Position numbers and translations under genes: made by a program. From an uncultured Eubacteriales bacterium (GTDB lineage: Bacteria; Bacillota; Clostridia; Oscillospirales; Acutalibacteraceae), in contig CAKSGV010000007.1 in NCBI GenBank assembly GCA_934454845.1, positions 14,490 to 78,489 on the forward strand: 64,000 nt of DNA, written 5' to 3'. The notes under the pieces were generated by a model that did not search any database, was not told where the DNA came from, and saw only the letters and a list, made by a program, of their open reading frames with translations. Below, piece after piece: positions 50,854 through 59,627 of this stretch (its first letter is position 1; each line of letters starts with the position of its first letter).

Positions 50854-53814
50854 TCATATTTCTGCGCCGAAAAGCACAAAGCTGTAATTTTCAGTCCAAG
50901 CAGGGGAATTCGGATCATCTGACCAACCCCTTTTATCGGTAAATGTTGAAGGACCGACGGAATAGCTTTCTCCGCAGGGTTTGTGATGAGGGCCAAGTAA
51001 ATTTCTATTGCCGGAAAGCAATTCGATTTCAATGGTATTTTCACCGGAATTTAAAAGTTGTGTGACATCAAGCTTAAACGGTGCGAAACAAAGATCGCCT
51101 GCTTTAACGCCGTTAATATAAACAATTGCGGCAGGGGAGTTAAGCTTTTTGAATGAAATAAAATATTTCTTTTCGGGATTCTTTTCCACATTGATTTTTT
51201 GAAGAAGCTTCATTTTTCCTCTAAAAAACCAATATCCCGAAACGGTGATATTATTTATATCTACTTCTTTGATTTTATCCGTTAAGGTGAATTCTTTTGT
51301 TCCGAAAATCGAATGTCTTTCTCCAAGAGAATATTCGCCTTTCATATTCACACCGAAATTGCCAAAAAGATAAATGCTCTCGAGTTCTGTATCAAAAGTG
51401 AGTTTATTTCTTTCTGTTTCGCAAATTTTAGGATCGTTGCAAATTCTGAAAACATCGGAACTTTGATAAAATTTTCCTTTAAGAACTATTTCATTCCTGC
51501 CTGATTTTACATATTGCTCAATACAGGTTTTTCGAACAGACCAATCAAAAAACTCTCCGCAATCTTTATACTTAAAAGGTTTGCCGTTAATTTCAATTTC
51601 GAACTTTTCGGGAGTTTCCAGGCAAAGCATTAAATCTTTTAAGCAATTTTCGTTTTCCGCAAAAAATGAAAATTTAAGCTCAATATCGCAGTTCTTGCCA
51701 AGTTCTGTAAGCTCGTTTTGAAGAAGAATCACAGCTTTTTCTTGTTGCCAATCCGAACCGTTTATTCTATATTCGCATTTATCGAGTGTTAAAGAATTAT
51801 AATCGCTCTCAACAATTGAAAATTCTTTTTTCAGCTTAATATTTTCAATTTCGGTTTCTTCGGCTTTTTTTGCTTGCGATTTATCCGATGATATTAAAAT
51901 ATAACTTGAATAAACATCGAAATCAAGCGACAGTTTAGTTTTTTTGTCGGATATTTTGCTTTTAACCGGAGTTTCTTCGAGAGAAATCATATCGATTGAA
52001 GAAAGAGAAAACTCTCCGTTTATTTCAATATCGGCTGTGAATTTTTTATCGGAAAGATTGACAAGGTAATAAATATACCTTCCGTCGTCGGTTTTTTTAA
52101 TCAGAACGGTTAAGTCGGGATTTTCAATGCCGTTAGTTCCGGCACTTATACAAGCGTCTTTTTCGACATAAGGCTTAATTTCGCTTGCAGTTTCAATTAA
52201 CTTTATATCTTTGCAAAGCGCGTTTAGTCTATCGCTTTTAACACCGTCAACAAGATAAGGCAAGCTCTTTATTGCAAAGATTTTACCGCCCTGTTCTTTG
52301 AATTCTTCAAAGAGCCTTAATGTGTTTTCGCTGATTGAAATTGCCTGAGGAAGAACAATAACGGAATAGCTGCATTTACCTATGTGCAGCTTTCCGCCTT
52401 TAACATAAGTGTTCTTCTGCATTAAGGTTTCATCACCGAAATGATATGGGATGTGAGCTTCTCTTAGATCTTTATCGCAATTTAAAATTGCATTGTTAAG
52501 TTCAAAGCTTTTCGGTTTGTTTTGAGGGTTAAAAGTAATGAAAGCCGATCTTATCGTATTAAGCACCATAACCGATACCACAGTTTCGGTATTATCAAGC
52601 AAAGCGCCTAAGCGTGTGAAATAATCGGCAAAATATTTGTAGCTTGTTTTGAACCACGGAAGCTGAGTGAAAAGGGAAGCGGGATAATCTCTTTTTCTGA
52701 ATCCTCTCATAGAATATCCTTCAAGATGAGGACAAAGTGATGTTACTTCATTTGCATATTGCCATTCGGCTATTTTTTTAAGATCGTTAAGTCTCACATC
52801 CCATCCGCAAAGCGCAAAACTTTCGCTTATGCTTTTTTTGCCGGATTGTGCGCAGTAGCTTCCGAGTTGTTTGGGAGTAAGAACATTTTTTATGTCTCTT
52901 CCGAGCCAATCTATTCCGGGAATATGAAAATATTGATAAGAGGCCATTGCTCCGCCTGTGGCAGCAAGCTGAGTAATAAGGTTTTCCTCGTTCATTAAAT
53001 GGCCTGTGAGCATACAGTTATGCTCTTCACACCAATCAAACATCTGTTTAATGAAATTTTCGCTGAACATTTTTTGAAGAAGAGAGTAAAAATCGTTTCG
53101 GAATTTTTCATATCCCTCTTCTTCGAAGTATAAAAGAGGAAGATTGTCAACGAGTGAATATCCGTAAGAATTTTCAAAAATTTCGGGGAATTTAAATGTC
53201 CAGGGAGTGCGTGCATTGTTGCAGTATTGTGGTTCGTCGGTAAAAAATCCTTTAAGACCTTTACCGAATTCTTCCCCGAATTTTTCATAATACTTTTCAT
53301 GGGTTGTTTTAAGAAAATAAGCGATTGCGTCTTTATTGATTACATCTGTATAATAAGGGTTTATAGAATATGATAAAACAAGATCGTTTTCTTCAGGCTT
53401 GTCGGTCTTAACAAACCCTTTTTCGGTCTTTTTGTAAATTCCTATTATGTTTTTAATTTCCATGTCCGGCTTATAATAGCCTACAACTATGTTTTTTTGC
53501 TGAAAATCAACTGATTTTGAAGGCACCGCACCGCTTGCAAAACCGCTCGGCCAGCCGTTTTCATCGTAAGCCCAGGCTTCCATACCGAGCTCTTTGGCTT
53601 TTTTTATGCAGGCATTTATAGCGTCAAACCATTTTTCGCCCATATATTCGGTAGTAAGACCGCCTCTTGCGTGCATAAAGAACCCGTTTATTCCGGATTT
53701 TTTCATTTCTTCTATCTGGTTTAAAAGCTCCGGGAGTTCAAGTTCGTCATTCCAGCTCCAAAATGGTCTTACAGCATTTTTATCGGAAATCTCGTTTAAT
53801 TTTTTAATATCCAT
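50854..53814 (-). CDS. Large glycoside-hydrolase-like protein (GH106-related?)
   Basis: A 986-residue protein without signal peptide, so probably cytoplasmic. The N-terminal 420 residues look like a TIM barrel: RPFWSWNDELE, INGFFMHARGGLTTEYMGEK, MEAWAYDENGWPSGFASGA, FFTDEPQYCN and ECSE-type acidic patches further on. A GATase-like segment (about 420-540) and two or three beta-sandwich domains follow, the last with GDLCFAPFKLDVTQLLNSGE. The barrel pattern is shared with proteins annotated as glycosyl hydrolases related to alpha-L-rhamnosidase family GH106; the substrate is unknown. GGAGGG precedes the ATG. It is divergent from the ROK-SIS genes, suggesting one sugar pathway. Confidence 0.72.
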   Translation of the reverse strand: MDIKKLNEISDKNAVRPFWSWNDELELPELLNQIEEMKKSGINGFFMHARGGLTTEYMGEKWFDAINACIKKAKELGMEAWAYDENGWPSGFASGAVPSKSVDFQQKNIVVGYYKPDMEIKNIIGIYKKTEKGFVKTDKPEENDLVLSYSINPYYTDVINKDAIAYFLKTTHEKYYEKFGEEFGKGLKGFFTDEPQYCNNARTPWTFKFPEIFENSYGYSLVDNLPLLYFEEEGYEKFRNDFYSLLQKMFSENFIKQMFDWCEEHNCMLTGHLMNEENLITQLAATGGAMASYQYFHIPGIDWLGRDIKNVLTPKQLGSYCAQSGKKSISESFALCGWDVRLNDLKKIAEWQYANEVTSLCPHLEGYSMRGFRKRDYPASLFTQLPWFKTSYKYFADYFTRLGALLDNTETVVSVMVLNTIRSAFITFNPQNKPKSFELNNAILNCDKDLREAHIPYHFGDETLMQKNTYVKGGKLHIGKCSYSVIVLPQAISISENTLRLFEEFKEQGGKIFAIKSLPYLVDGVKSDRLNALCKDIKLIETASEIKPYVEKDACISAGTNGIENPDLTVLIKKTDDGRYIYYLVNLSDKKFTADIEINGEFSLSSIDMISLEETPVKSKISDKKTKLSLDFDVYSSYILISSDKSQAKKAEETEIENIKLKKEFSIVESDYNSLTLDKCEYRINGSDWQQEKAVILLQNELTELGKNCDIELKFSFFAENENCLKDLMLCLETPEKFEIEINGKPFKYKDCGEFFDWSVRKTCIEQYVKSGRNEIVLKGKFYQSSDVFRICNDPKICETERNKLTFDTELESIYLFGNFGVNMKGEYSLGERHSIFGTKEFTLTDKIKEVDINNITVSGYWFFRGKMKLLQKINVEKNPEKKYFISFKKLNSPAAIVYINGVKAGDLCFAPFKLDVTQLLNSGENTIEIELLSGNRNLLGPHHKPCGESYSVGPSTFTDKRGWSDDPNSPAWTENYSFVLFGAEI

Positions 53815-53837
53815 ATCGACCCTCCGTTTATAAGTGT

Positions 53838-53866
53838 ATTATAATATTTATATATAAAAAAGTCTA
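53838..53866 (-). promoter_or_regulatory. Promoter of the glycoside-hydrolase-like gene
   Basis: On the reverse strand TAGACT (53861-53866), a 17-base spacer and TATAAT (53838-53843). Confidence 0.6.
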
Positions 53867-53884
53867 TAGTTTTTTCTGTTAATA

Positions 53885-53912
53885 TTGACAAATTTTTTCG
53901 TTGTGGTAAAAT
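53885..53912 (+). promoter_or_regulatory. Promoter of the ROK-SIS genes
   Basis: TTGACA (53885-53890), a 16-base spacer and TAAAAT (53907-53912). It is divergent from the promoter at 53838-53866, with the -35 boxes only 18 bases apart, so one regulator could control both. Confidence 0.65.
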
Positions 53913-53948
53913 AACATTGAAAAGAAAAATATCACTCGGAGGGGTTAA

Positions 53949-54899
53949 ATGAATTTACTTGGATTTGATATCGGCGGAACAAAATGCGCCGTTATTTCCG
54001 GCTCTTTTATCGATGGTGAAATCGAAATAATCGATAAGAAAAAAATTAGCACTGATCTTTCTGTCGCTCCGGAAGCAATGATAGATACTCTTATTGATCT
54101 TGCAAAATCTCTAAAGAAAAACGGGGATTTTGAAGCTGCGGGCATTTCGTGCGGTGGTCCTTTAAGCTCTAAAGACGGTGTGATTTTAGGTCCTCCGAAT
54201 CTTATCGGATGGAATCATGTGGAAATAGTCAAGCAAATAAAGGATGCTTTTAAAATTCCTGTTTTTCTTCAAAATGACGCAAATGCCTGTGCTGTGGCAG
54301 AATGGAAATTCGGTGCGGCTAAAGGTTGCGATAATGCCGTGTTTCTTACTTTCGGCACCGGACTCGGAGCAGGACTTATTATTGACGGAAAACTTTATTC
54401 CGGAACAAATGACAATGCCGGTGAGTGCGGTCATATAAGACTTGAAAAATTCGGGCCTGTCGGTTTTCATAAGGCGGGATCTTTCGAGGGCTTCTGCAGC
54501 GGAGGAGGTCTTGCGCAGTTAGGCTATCAAATGGCTCTAGAACAGGTTCAGCAGGGAAATTACCCAATTTATTTCAAACCGGGAATGAAAGCAGAAGATG
54601 TTACGGCAAAAACCATTGCCGATGCGGCCGATGCCGGTGATGAAACCGCAATAAATGTTTACAAAACCTGCGGAACATATTTGGGAAAAGGCTTAAGTAT
54701 TTTAATAGATATTCTTAATCCGCAAAAAATCGTTATCGGAAGCATTTATGCAAGATCTGAAAATCTTTTGGCAGAAGCTTGCAAAGAAGAAATAGATAAA
54801 GAAGCTTTATCGGCAGCGGCGGCTGTTTGCGAAGTTGTTCCGGCAAAGCTTTCGGAAAAGATCGGCGATTATGCCGCAATAGCAACCGCATTATTATAA
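53949..54899 (+). CDS. ROK-family sugar kinase
   Basis: A 316-residue protein. The phosphate-binding motif GFDIGGTKCAVISG starts it, AGISCGGPLSSKDG and LQNDANACAVAEWKFGAAKG hold the catalytic Asp (NDAN), and FLTFGTGLGAGLIIDGKLYSG is typical. The ROK zinc site CxCGxxGCxE after CGHIR is missing: here the region reads GFHKAGSFEGFCSGGG. No helix-turn-helix is present, so it is a kinase rather than a regulator. Probable substrate is a hexose or amino sugar released by the divergent hydrolase; not determinable from sequence. Confidence 0.85.
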   Translation: MNLLGFDIGGTKCAVISGSFIDGEIEIIDKKKISTDLSVAPEAMIDTLIDLAKSLKKNGDFEAAGISCGGPLSSKDGVILGPPNLIGWNHVEIVKQIKDAFKIPVFLQNDANACAVAEWKFGAAKGCDNAVFLTFGTGLGAGLIIDGKLYSGTNDNAGECGHIRLEKFGPVGFHKAGSFEGFCSGGGLAQLGYQMALEQVQQGNYPIYFKPGMKAEDVTAKTIADAADAGDETAINVYKTCGTYLGKGLSILIDILNPQKIVIGSIYARSENLLAEACKEEIDKEALSAAAAVCEVVPAKLSEKIGDYAAIATALL

Positions 54900-54911
54900 G
54901 GAGAATAAAAT

Positions 54912-55538
54912 ATGTTAAACGAATTAATTACCAGATATCCTAAACTTTCTTCCTGCAAAGATGATTTGATCAAAGCGGGAAACGCACTTATTAACTGCTA
55001 TGAAAATGGCGGCAAACTTCTGATTTGCGGTAATGGCGGAAGCTGTGCCGATTCCGACCATATAGTAGGTGAGCTTATGAAAGGCTTTCTTAAAAAGCGC
55101 CCCTTAACAGATGAAAAAAAGGCTGAAATGAAAAATAATTGTCCGGGAATCGACGATGATTTATTAAACAAATTGCAATATGGCCTTCCGGCAATAGCAT
55201 TAACAACATTGAATGCTGTTAACACTGCTTTTTGCAATGATGTGGATCCTAATTTAATCTTTGCACAAGATGTTATGGCTCTTGGTAAAAAAGGAGATGT
55301 GCTTATCAGTATCAGCACATCGGGTAATTCGGTAAACGGTAATGCCGCAGCTAAAGTTGCAAAAGCCCTGGGGCTCACCGTTATTGCTCTCACGGGCGAA
55401 AAAGGCGGAAAGCTTAACGAAGTAGCCGATATTTGCATTAAAGTTCCCGAAACCGAAACGTTTAAAGTTCAGGAACTTCATTTGCCTGTTTATCATTATT
55501 TATGCGCTGTTACAGAAGAGCATTTTTATAAAGCTTAA
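54912..55538 (+). CDS. SIS-domain isomerase, GmhA-like
   Basis: A 208-residue single SIS-domain protein. LLICGNGGSCADSDHIVGEL and DVLISISTSGNSVNGNAAAK are the sugar-phosphate-binding motifs of the phosphoheptose isomerase (GmhA) group. An insertion (PLTDEKKAEMKNNCPGIDDD) separates the second helix from the core. With ROK kinase 12 bases upstream, it likely isomerises the sugar phosphate that the kinase makes. There are no other heptose genes here, so a catabolic sugar is more likely than LPS heptose (inference). Confidence 0.82.
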   Translation: MLNELITRYPKLSSCKDDLIKAGNALINCYENGGKLLICGNGGSCADSDHIVGELMKGFLKKRPLTDEKKAEMKNNCPGIDDDLLNKLQYGLPAIALTTLNAVNTAFCNDVDPNLIFAQDVMALGKKGDVLISISTSGNSVNGNAAAKVAKALGLTVIALTGEKGGKLNEVADICIKVPETETFKVQELHLPVYHYLCAVTEEHFYKA

Positions 55539-55552
55539 CTTTTAAAATTTTA

Positions 55553-55579
55553 AAATCTCCCGAATCGGGAGATTTTTTT
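55553..55579 (+). terminator. Terminator of the ROK-SIS operon
   Basis: AAATCTCCCG (55553-55562) pairs with CGGGAGATTT (55566-55575), continuing into a T-run. Confidence 0.88.
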
Positions 55580-55580
55580 G

Positions 55581-55609
55581 TTGAAAAAAATAAAGTTTTG
55601 TAGTATAAT
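55581..55609 (+). promoter_or_regulatory. Promoter of the putP-like gene
   Basis: TTGAAA (55581-55586), a 17-base spacer and TATAAT (55604-55609), 32 bases before the ATG. Confidence 0.75.
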
Positions 55610-55641
55610 AATTTCGTATTTTTTTATTTTGGGGGTTTATT

Positions 55642-57183
55642 ATGACTAATGCAGAAATTTGCACTATTGTTGCAATAGTGTTATATTTGCTGGGTATGCT
55701 CGGAGTAGGAGCATATTATTCTAAGAAAAATAAAAATTCCACCGATTTTTATTTGGGAGGAAGAAAGCTTGGTCCTTTAGTTACGGCAATGAGCGCTGAG
55801 GCTTCCGATATGAGCGCATATCTGCTTATGGGTATACCGGGGCTTACTTTAATGTGCGGTCTTGCAGAGGCAACTTGGACTGCAATAGGTCTTGCGATAG
55901 GAACTTATCTGAATTGGCTTTTTGTCGCTAAAAGACTTCGGAAATATTCGGAAAAGATAGACGCAGTTACAATTCCGGAATATTTTTCAAAGAGATTCGG
56001 CGACAACAAATATATTCTCTCTGTTATAGCGGCTTTGGTTATTATTGTTTTCTTCGTTCCTTATACTGCTTCGGGATTTTCGGCTTGCGGAAAACTTTTT
56101 TCAAGTATGTTTGGAATGCAGTATAAAACAGCTATGATTTTAAGTGCTGTGGTTATTGTAGGTTATTGCACTATGGGAGGATTTCTTGCTGCCTCTATAA
56201 CGGATCTTATTCAAAGTATTGTTATGACAGTGGCATTATTTGTTGTTTTGGGACTCAGCGAAGGCATTATCGGTGGGTTCGACAGTATTTTTGACTCCGC
56301 TAAAAATATGACCGGATATTTTGATTTGTTTAAAGGCTTTGATGTTGCAAATTCTAAAACAGGAAATTTCGGAATTTTTTCTGTTATCACCACCCTTGCG
56401 TGGGGATTGGGATATTTCGGTATGCCGCACATTCTTTTAAGATTTATGGCTATCGATGATCCTAAAAAATTAAAAACTTCCAGAAGAATTGCATCTGTTT
56501 GGGTGGTTATTTCTTTAGGAATTGCTGTTTTGATAGGCGTTGCAGGTCTTTCGCTTGTAAATAACGGAATAATCGATAAGTATGAATCGGCTTCTTCCGC
56601 GGAATCGATTATTGTTGATATCGCAAGATTTTTATCCACAAGAGGATATATTCCGGCATTTATCGCGGGAATATTCATATCGGGAATTTTGGCTTCAACA
56701 ATGTCCACTGCGGACTCTCAGCTCATAGCTGCTTCTTCAAGCGTTACAAAGGATATACTTGTAAACACCTTTAAAATGAAACTTTCCGAAAAAAAGGAAA
56801 TGGTTATCGCAAGACTAAGCGTTATCTTTATCTCTGTTATTGCTGTAATTCTCGCACTTGATCCTAACGGATCTGTTTTCAGAATAGTATCATTTGCATG
56901 GGCAGGCTTTGGCGCTGCATTCGGTCCCGTTATGCTCTTCTCACTTTTCTGGAAGAGAACTACAAAATGGGGAGCCCTCGCAGGAATTATAAGCGGCGGA
57001 GCAATAGTATTTATCTGGAAATATGTTATAGCAAAACTCGGCGGAATTTTCGCGATTTATGAGCTTTTCCCGGCTTTTGTTATAAGCGCTGTATTTATTA
57101 TCATTGTAAGTCTATTGACCAAAGCTCCCGATAAATCGATAACAGATACATTTGAGAGCGTTAAAACCTCGCTTAAAGATTGA
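55642..57183 (+). CDS. putP: Sodium:solute symporter, PutP (proline) type
   Basis: A 513-residue SSS-family symporter with about 13 membrane helices. SAEASDMSAYLLMGIPG in helix 2 and STADSQLIAASSSVTKDIL in the second half are the Na+- and substrate-binding signatures of PutP. The sequence therefore suggests proline, although it follows a sugar operon; related sugar symporters look different in helix 2. It has its own promoter and terminator. Together with proB-proA-proC it gives the cell both synthesis and uptake of proline. Confidence 0.88.
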   Translation: MTNAEICTIVAIVLYLLGMLGVGAYYSKKNKNSTDFYLGGRKLGPLVTAMSAEASDMSAYLLMGIPGLTLMCGLAEATWTAIGLAIGTYLNWLFVAKRLRKYSEKIDAVTIPEYFSKRFGDNKYILSVIAALVIIVFFVPYTASGFSACGKLFSSMFGMQYKTAMILSAVVIVGYCTMGGFLAASITDLIQSIVMTVALFVVLGLSEGIIGGFDSIFDSAKNMTGYFDLFKGFDVANSKTGNFGIFSVITTLAWGLGYFGMPHILLRFMAIDDPKKLKTSRRIASVWVVISLGIAVLIGVAGLSLVNNGIIDKYESASSAESIIVDIARFLSTRGYIPAFIAGIFISGILASTMSTADSQLIAASSSVTKDILVNTFKMKLSEKKEMVIARLSVIFISVIAVILALDPNGSVFRIVSFAWAGFGAAFGPVMLFSLFWKRTTKWGALAGIISGGAIVFIWKYVIAKLGGIFAIYELFPAFVISAVFIIIVSLLTKAPDKSITDTFESVKTSLKD

Positions 57184-57192
57184 TTTTTATAC

Positions 57193-57222
57193 AAAAAAAC
57201 CGCCGATTTCGGCGGTTTTTTA
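57193..57222 (+). terminator. Terminator of putP
   Basis: CCGCCGA (57200-57206) pairs with TCGGCGG (57209-57215), flanked by A- and T-runs. Confidence 0.9.
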
Positions 57223-57250
57223 TTTTTTTCATCAAAAATCATAAAGATGT

Positions 57251-57279
57251 TTTACTTTTATAAAAAAATGTGATAAAAT
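57251..57279 (+). promoter_or_regulatory. Promoter of the LysR gene
   Basis: TTTACT (57251-57256), a 17-base spacer and TAAAAT (57274-57279). Confidence 0.5.
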
Positions 57280-57310
57280 AATTATAAATAAGTTTTTCAA
57301 GGAGAAGAAT

Positions 57311-58249
57311 ATGAACCTTTTGCACATGAAATATGCCGTAACAGTTGCAAAAACGAATTCTATTAATAAGGCTGCAAAAGAACTTTTTGTAGGGCAATCG
57401 GCTCTAAGCCGTGCTATAAAAGAGCTTGAAACAGACCTTGGGATAAATTTGTTTGAGCGCAGTGCAAAAGGAATGAAATTAACGCCGGAAGGTGAAACAT
57501 TTATCGATTGTGCCGAAAATGTTCTCGCAAGAGTGGAAATGATCGAGAATATGTTTAAAAAAGAAAAAACCGAAAAGCTTAAATTTTCGGTTTCTGCTCC
57601 GCGAGCAAGTTATATTTCTTATGCTTTTGCAGAATTTTCAAAATCTTTGAATGATGATTGCAGCACGGAAATTTATTACAGAGAAACAAATTCTATGAGA
57701 ACTCTTAAAAATGTTCTTGAAGAAAACTATAAGCTCGGCATTGTGAGATATGCTGAAATTTATGATAAATATTATAAAGATTTATTTAAAGAAAAAAACT
57801 TGAATTGCGAGCTTGTTTGCGAGTTTAAATATAATCTTATTGCCGGAAAAGGCAGTGAATTGGCAAGTGCATCCGATATAAATGATGAAATTCTTTGCGG
57901 ATACACCGAAATTGCACACGCAGATCCTTATGTTCCTTCTCTTCCTTTTGCGGAAGTAAAAAAAGAGGAATTTTCTAAAAATGCAAAAAACAGAATATTT
58001 GTTTTTGAAAGGGCAAGTCAGTTCGAGCTTTTATCTAAAAACAAAAATACCTTTATGTGGGTATCCCCGATTCCGGAAGATTTGCTTGAAAGGTACGGTT
58101 TGATTCAACTGAATTCCGTTAAAAGCGACAGAATATATAAAGATATGCTTATTTATAAAAAAGATCATTCACTTTCAAAACTTGATAAGCTTTTTATCGA
58201 AAAGCTTGTTTATTCAAAAAGAAAAATAATAAGCGGTCATGGTTATTAG
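57311..58249 (+). CDS. LysR-family transcriptional regulator
   Basis: A 312-residue regulator. The N-terminal winged helix-turn-helix (NSINKAAKELFVGQSALSRA, then IKELETDLGINLFERSAKGM) is clear, and the remaining 220 residues would form the two-lobed effector domain; the effector is unknown. AAGGAG precedes the ATG. It lies between putP and the hydrogenase operon, all pointing the same way. The AT-rich dyad at 58292-58317 upstream of the next gene is a possible target. Confidence 0.9.
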   Translation: MNLLHMKYAVTVAKTNSINKAAKELFVGQSALSRAIKELETDLGINLFERSAKGMKLTPEGETFIDCAENVLARVEMIENMFKKEKTEKLKFSVSAPRASYISYAFAEFSKSLNDDCSTEIYYRETNSMRTLKNVLEENYKLGIVRYAEIYDKYYKDLFKEKNLNCELVCEFKYNLIAGKGSELASASDINDEILCGYTEIAHADPYVPSLPFAEVKKEEFSKNAKNRIFVFERASQFELLSKNKNTFMWVSPIPEDLLERYGLIQLNSVKSDRIYKDMLIYKKDHSLSKLDKLFIEKLVYSKRKIISGHGY

Positions 58250-58291
58250 TTTATTGCAACACAGGTATGAAAAAAGAGCAATACACAATTT

Positions 58292-58317
58292 AAATTTAAT
58301 TTGATAAAATTAAATTT
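58292..58317. promoter_or_regulatory. Perfect AT-rich dyad before the kinase-hydrogenase operon
   Basis: AAATTTAATTT (58292-58302) and AAATTAAATTT (58307-58317) are perfect 11-base arms around GATA. It lies 37 bases upstream of the kinase start. I see no convincing -35/-10 pair, so this may be a regulator site overlapping a weak, activated promoter. Confidence 0.5.
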
Positions 58318-58353
58318 CAGAAGGTTTTTTTGTCAAAAAAGGAGTTAATTAAT

Positions 58354-59085
58354 ATGAATCTTGACAGGATTATCGCTGTCAGAAACAATAAGACTTTATA
58401 TAGAGATAAAGACAGATGTCTAAAAGTTTTCTGTGAGGAGCACTCCAAAGCGGGTGTTTTCAGCGAAGCACTTAATCAGATCCGAATGGAAGAAAAGGGC
58501 TTTAATATTCCTAAAATCTCGGAAGTTACATATCTTGACGGAAAATATGTAATCGTTTCTGAATTTATTAAGGGCAAAAATTTATATTCTCTTATGGAAG
58601 AGAATTCTGAAAAATGCGATGAATATCTCAATATTTTCACTGATATTCAAATAAAAATCAATTCAGAAAGCTGCTTGGAATTAAGTAGGCTGAAAGATCG
58701 CTTAAATTATAGAATTTGCGAATCGGATCTTCCTGCAACATTGAGATATGATCTTCATTTAAGGCTGGAAGAAATGCCTAATGAAAATAAAATCTGTCAT
58801 GGTGACTTTTATCCTACCAATATCATTATTTCCGAAGAAAATATACCGTATATACTTGATTGGTCGCACGCAACAGTCGGAAACGCATCTGCTGACGCCG
58901 CAAGGACATATATTCTTTTCAAAATAAAAGGAAAAGACGAGTATGCAGAAAAATATCTTGAATTATACAGCCAAAAAAGCGGCACCGAAATTTCTTACAT
59001 AAAAAAATGGATCCCTGTTGTAGCGGCTTCGCTCAGCATATCGGCAAAAGAAGAGGAAAGAAAAATTCTTTATAAACTAATTTAA
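58354..59085 (+). CDS. APH/choline-kinase-like protein
   Basis: A 243-residue kinase-fold protein. The catalytic loop is ICHGDFYPTNIII (Asp and Asn present) and the metal-binding Asp is in YILDWSHATVGN, as in aminoglycoside phosphotransferase and choline kinase families. The N-lobe has the Lys in DRCLKVFCEE and EFIKGKNLYSLM at the hinge. The substrate is probably a small molecule or a protein; resistance is not indicated by the context. ATG 58354 follows AAAGGAG at about 10 bases; a TTG at 58330 is an alternative. It is 34 bases before the iron-sulfur genes and likely in the same operon. Confidence 0.82.
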   Translation: MNLDRIIAVRNNKTLYRDKDRCLKVFCEEHSKAGVFSEALNQIRMEEKGFNIPKISEVTYLDGKYVIVSEFIKGKNLYSLMEENSEKCDEYLNIFTDIQIKINSESCLELSRLKDRLNYRICESDLPATLRYDLHLRLEEMPNENKICHGDFYPTNIIISEENIPYILDWSHATVGNASADAARTYILFKIKGKDEYAEKYLELYSQKSGTEISYIKKWIPVVAASLSISAKEEERKILYKLI

Positions 59086-59119
59086 ATTTTTAATTTTAAT
59101 CGGCAAAAGGAGAAAATTT

Positions 59120-59365
59120 ATGAAAGTAACAGTATGTATCGGTTCGTCATGTCATATCAAAGGTTCAAGACAAGTTGTTGAAACTTTGCAGAATCTTATT
59201 GTTAAAAACAATGTTTCTGATAAAATTGATCTTTCGGGGACATTTTGCATGGGCAGATGCCAAGAAGGAGTATGTGTGACGGTTGACGGAAATTTCTTTT
59301 CTGTTGATCCTGAAACGGCCGAAACCTTTTTTGAAAACAATATTTTAAAAAAGGTTGAGAAATAA
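59120..59365 (+). CDS. Small [2Fe-2S] thioredoxin-like ferredoxin, copy 1
   Basis: An 81-residue protein resembling the C-terminal [2Fe-2S] domain of NuoE/HydC-type subunits. CIGSSCHIKGS and GTFCMGRCQEGVCV provide the four conserved Cys (near 6, 11, 43 and 47). It probably carries electrons to or from the hydrogenases next door. AAAGGAG precedes the ATG. Its stop overlaps the start of the next copy by one base. Confidence 0.88.
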   Translation: MKVTVCIGSSCHIKGSRQVVETLQNLIVKNNVSDKIDLSGTFCMGRCQEGVCVTVDGNFFSVDPETAETFFENNILKKVEK

Positions 59366-59625
59366 TGATTGTTCAGATATGCGTCGGCTCCGCCTGCCAT
59401 ATTAAAGGATCTGAAAAATTGGTGGAGCTTTTTCAGAAAGCAATAGCGGATAATAAACTTGATAATGAGATAACTCTTGCAGGAAGTTTCTGTACCGGAA
59501 GATGTAACAGGGAAGGTGTAACCATTTCTGTGGATGATGATGTTTACACCGGGATTACGCCGGAAAGATTTGATGAATTTTTTAAAGAAAAAATTTTAAA
59601 AAAGTTCCAAGCTGAGGTGAATTGA
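59365..59625 (+). CDS. Small [2Fe-2S] thioredoxin-like ferredoxin, copy 2
   Basis: An 86-residue paralogue of the preceding protein, with CVGSACHIKGS and GSFCTGRCNREGV at matching positions, so all four cluster ligands are kept. Head-to-tail duplication is clear. The two copies could serve the two different hydrogenases or form a heterodimer (inference). It overlaps the next reading frame's ribosome site. Confidence 0.88.
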   Translation: MIVQICVGSACHIKGSEKLVELFQKAIADNKLDNEITLAGSFCTGRCNREGVTISVDDDVYTGITPERFDEFFKEKILKKFQAEVN

Positions 59626-59627
59626 CT

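Noticed and set aside
58292..58317. Rex operator
   Set aside because: The arms do not contain TTGTTAA or TTAACAA.
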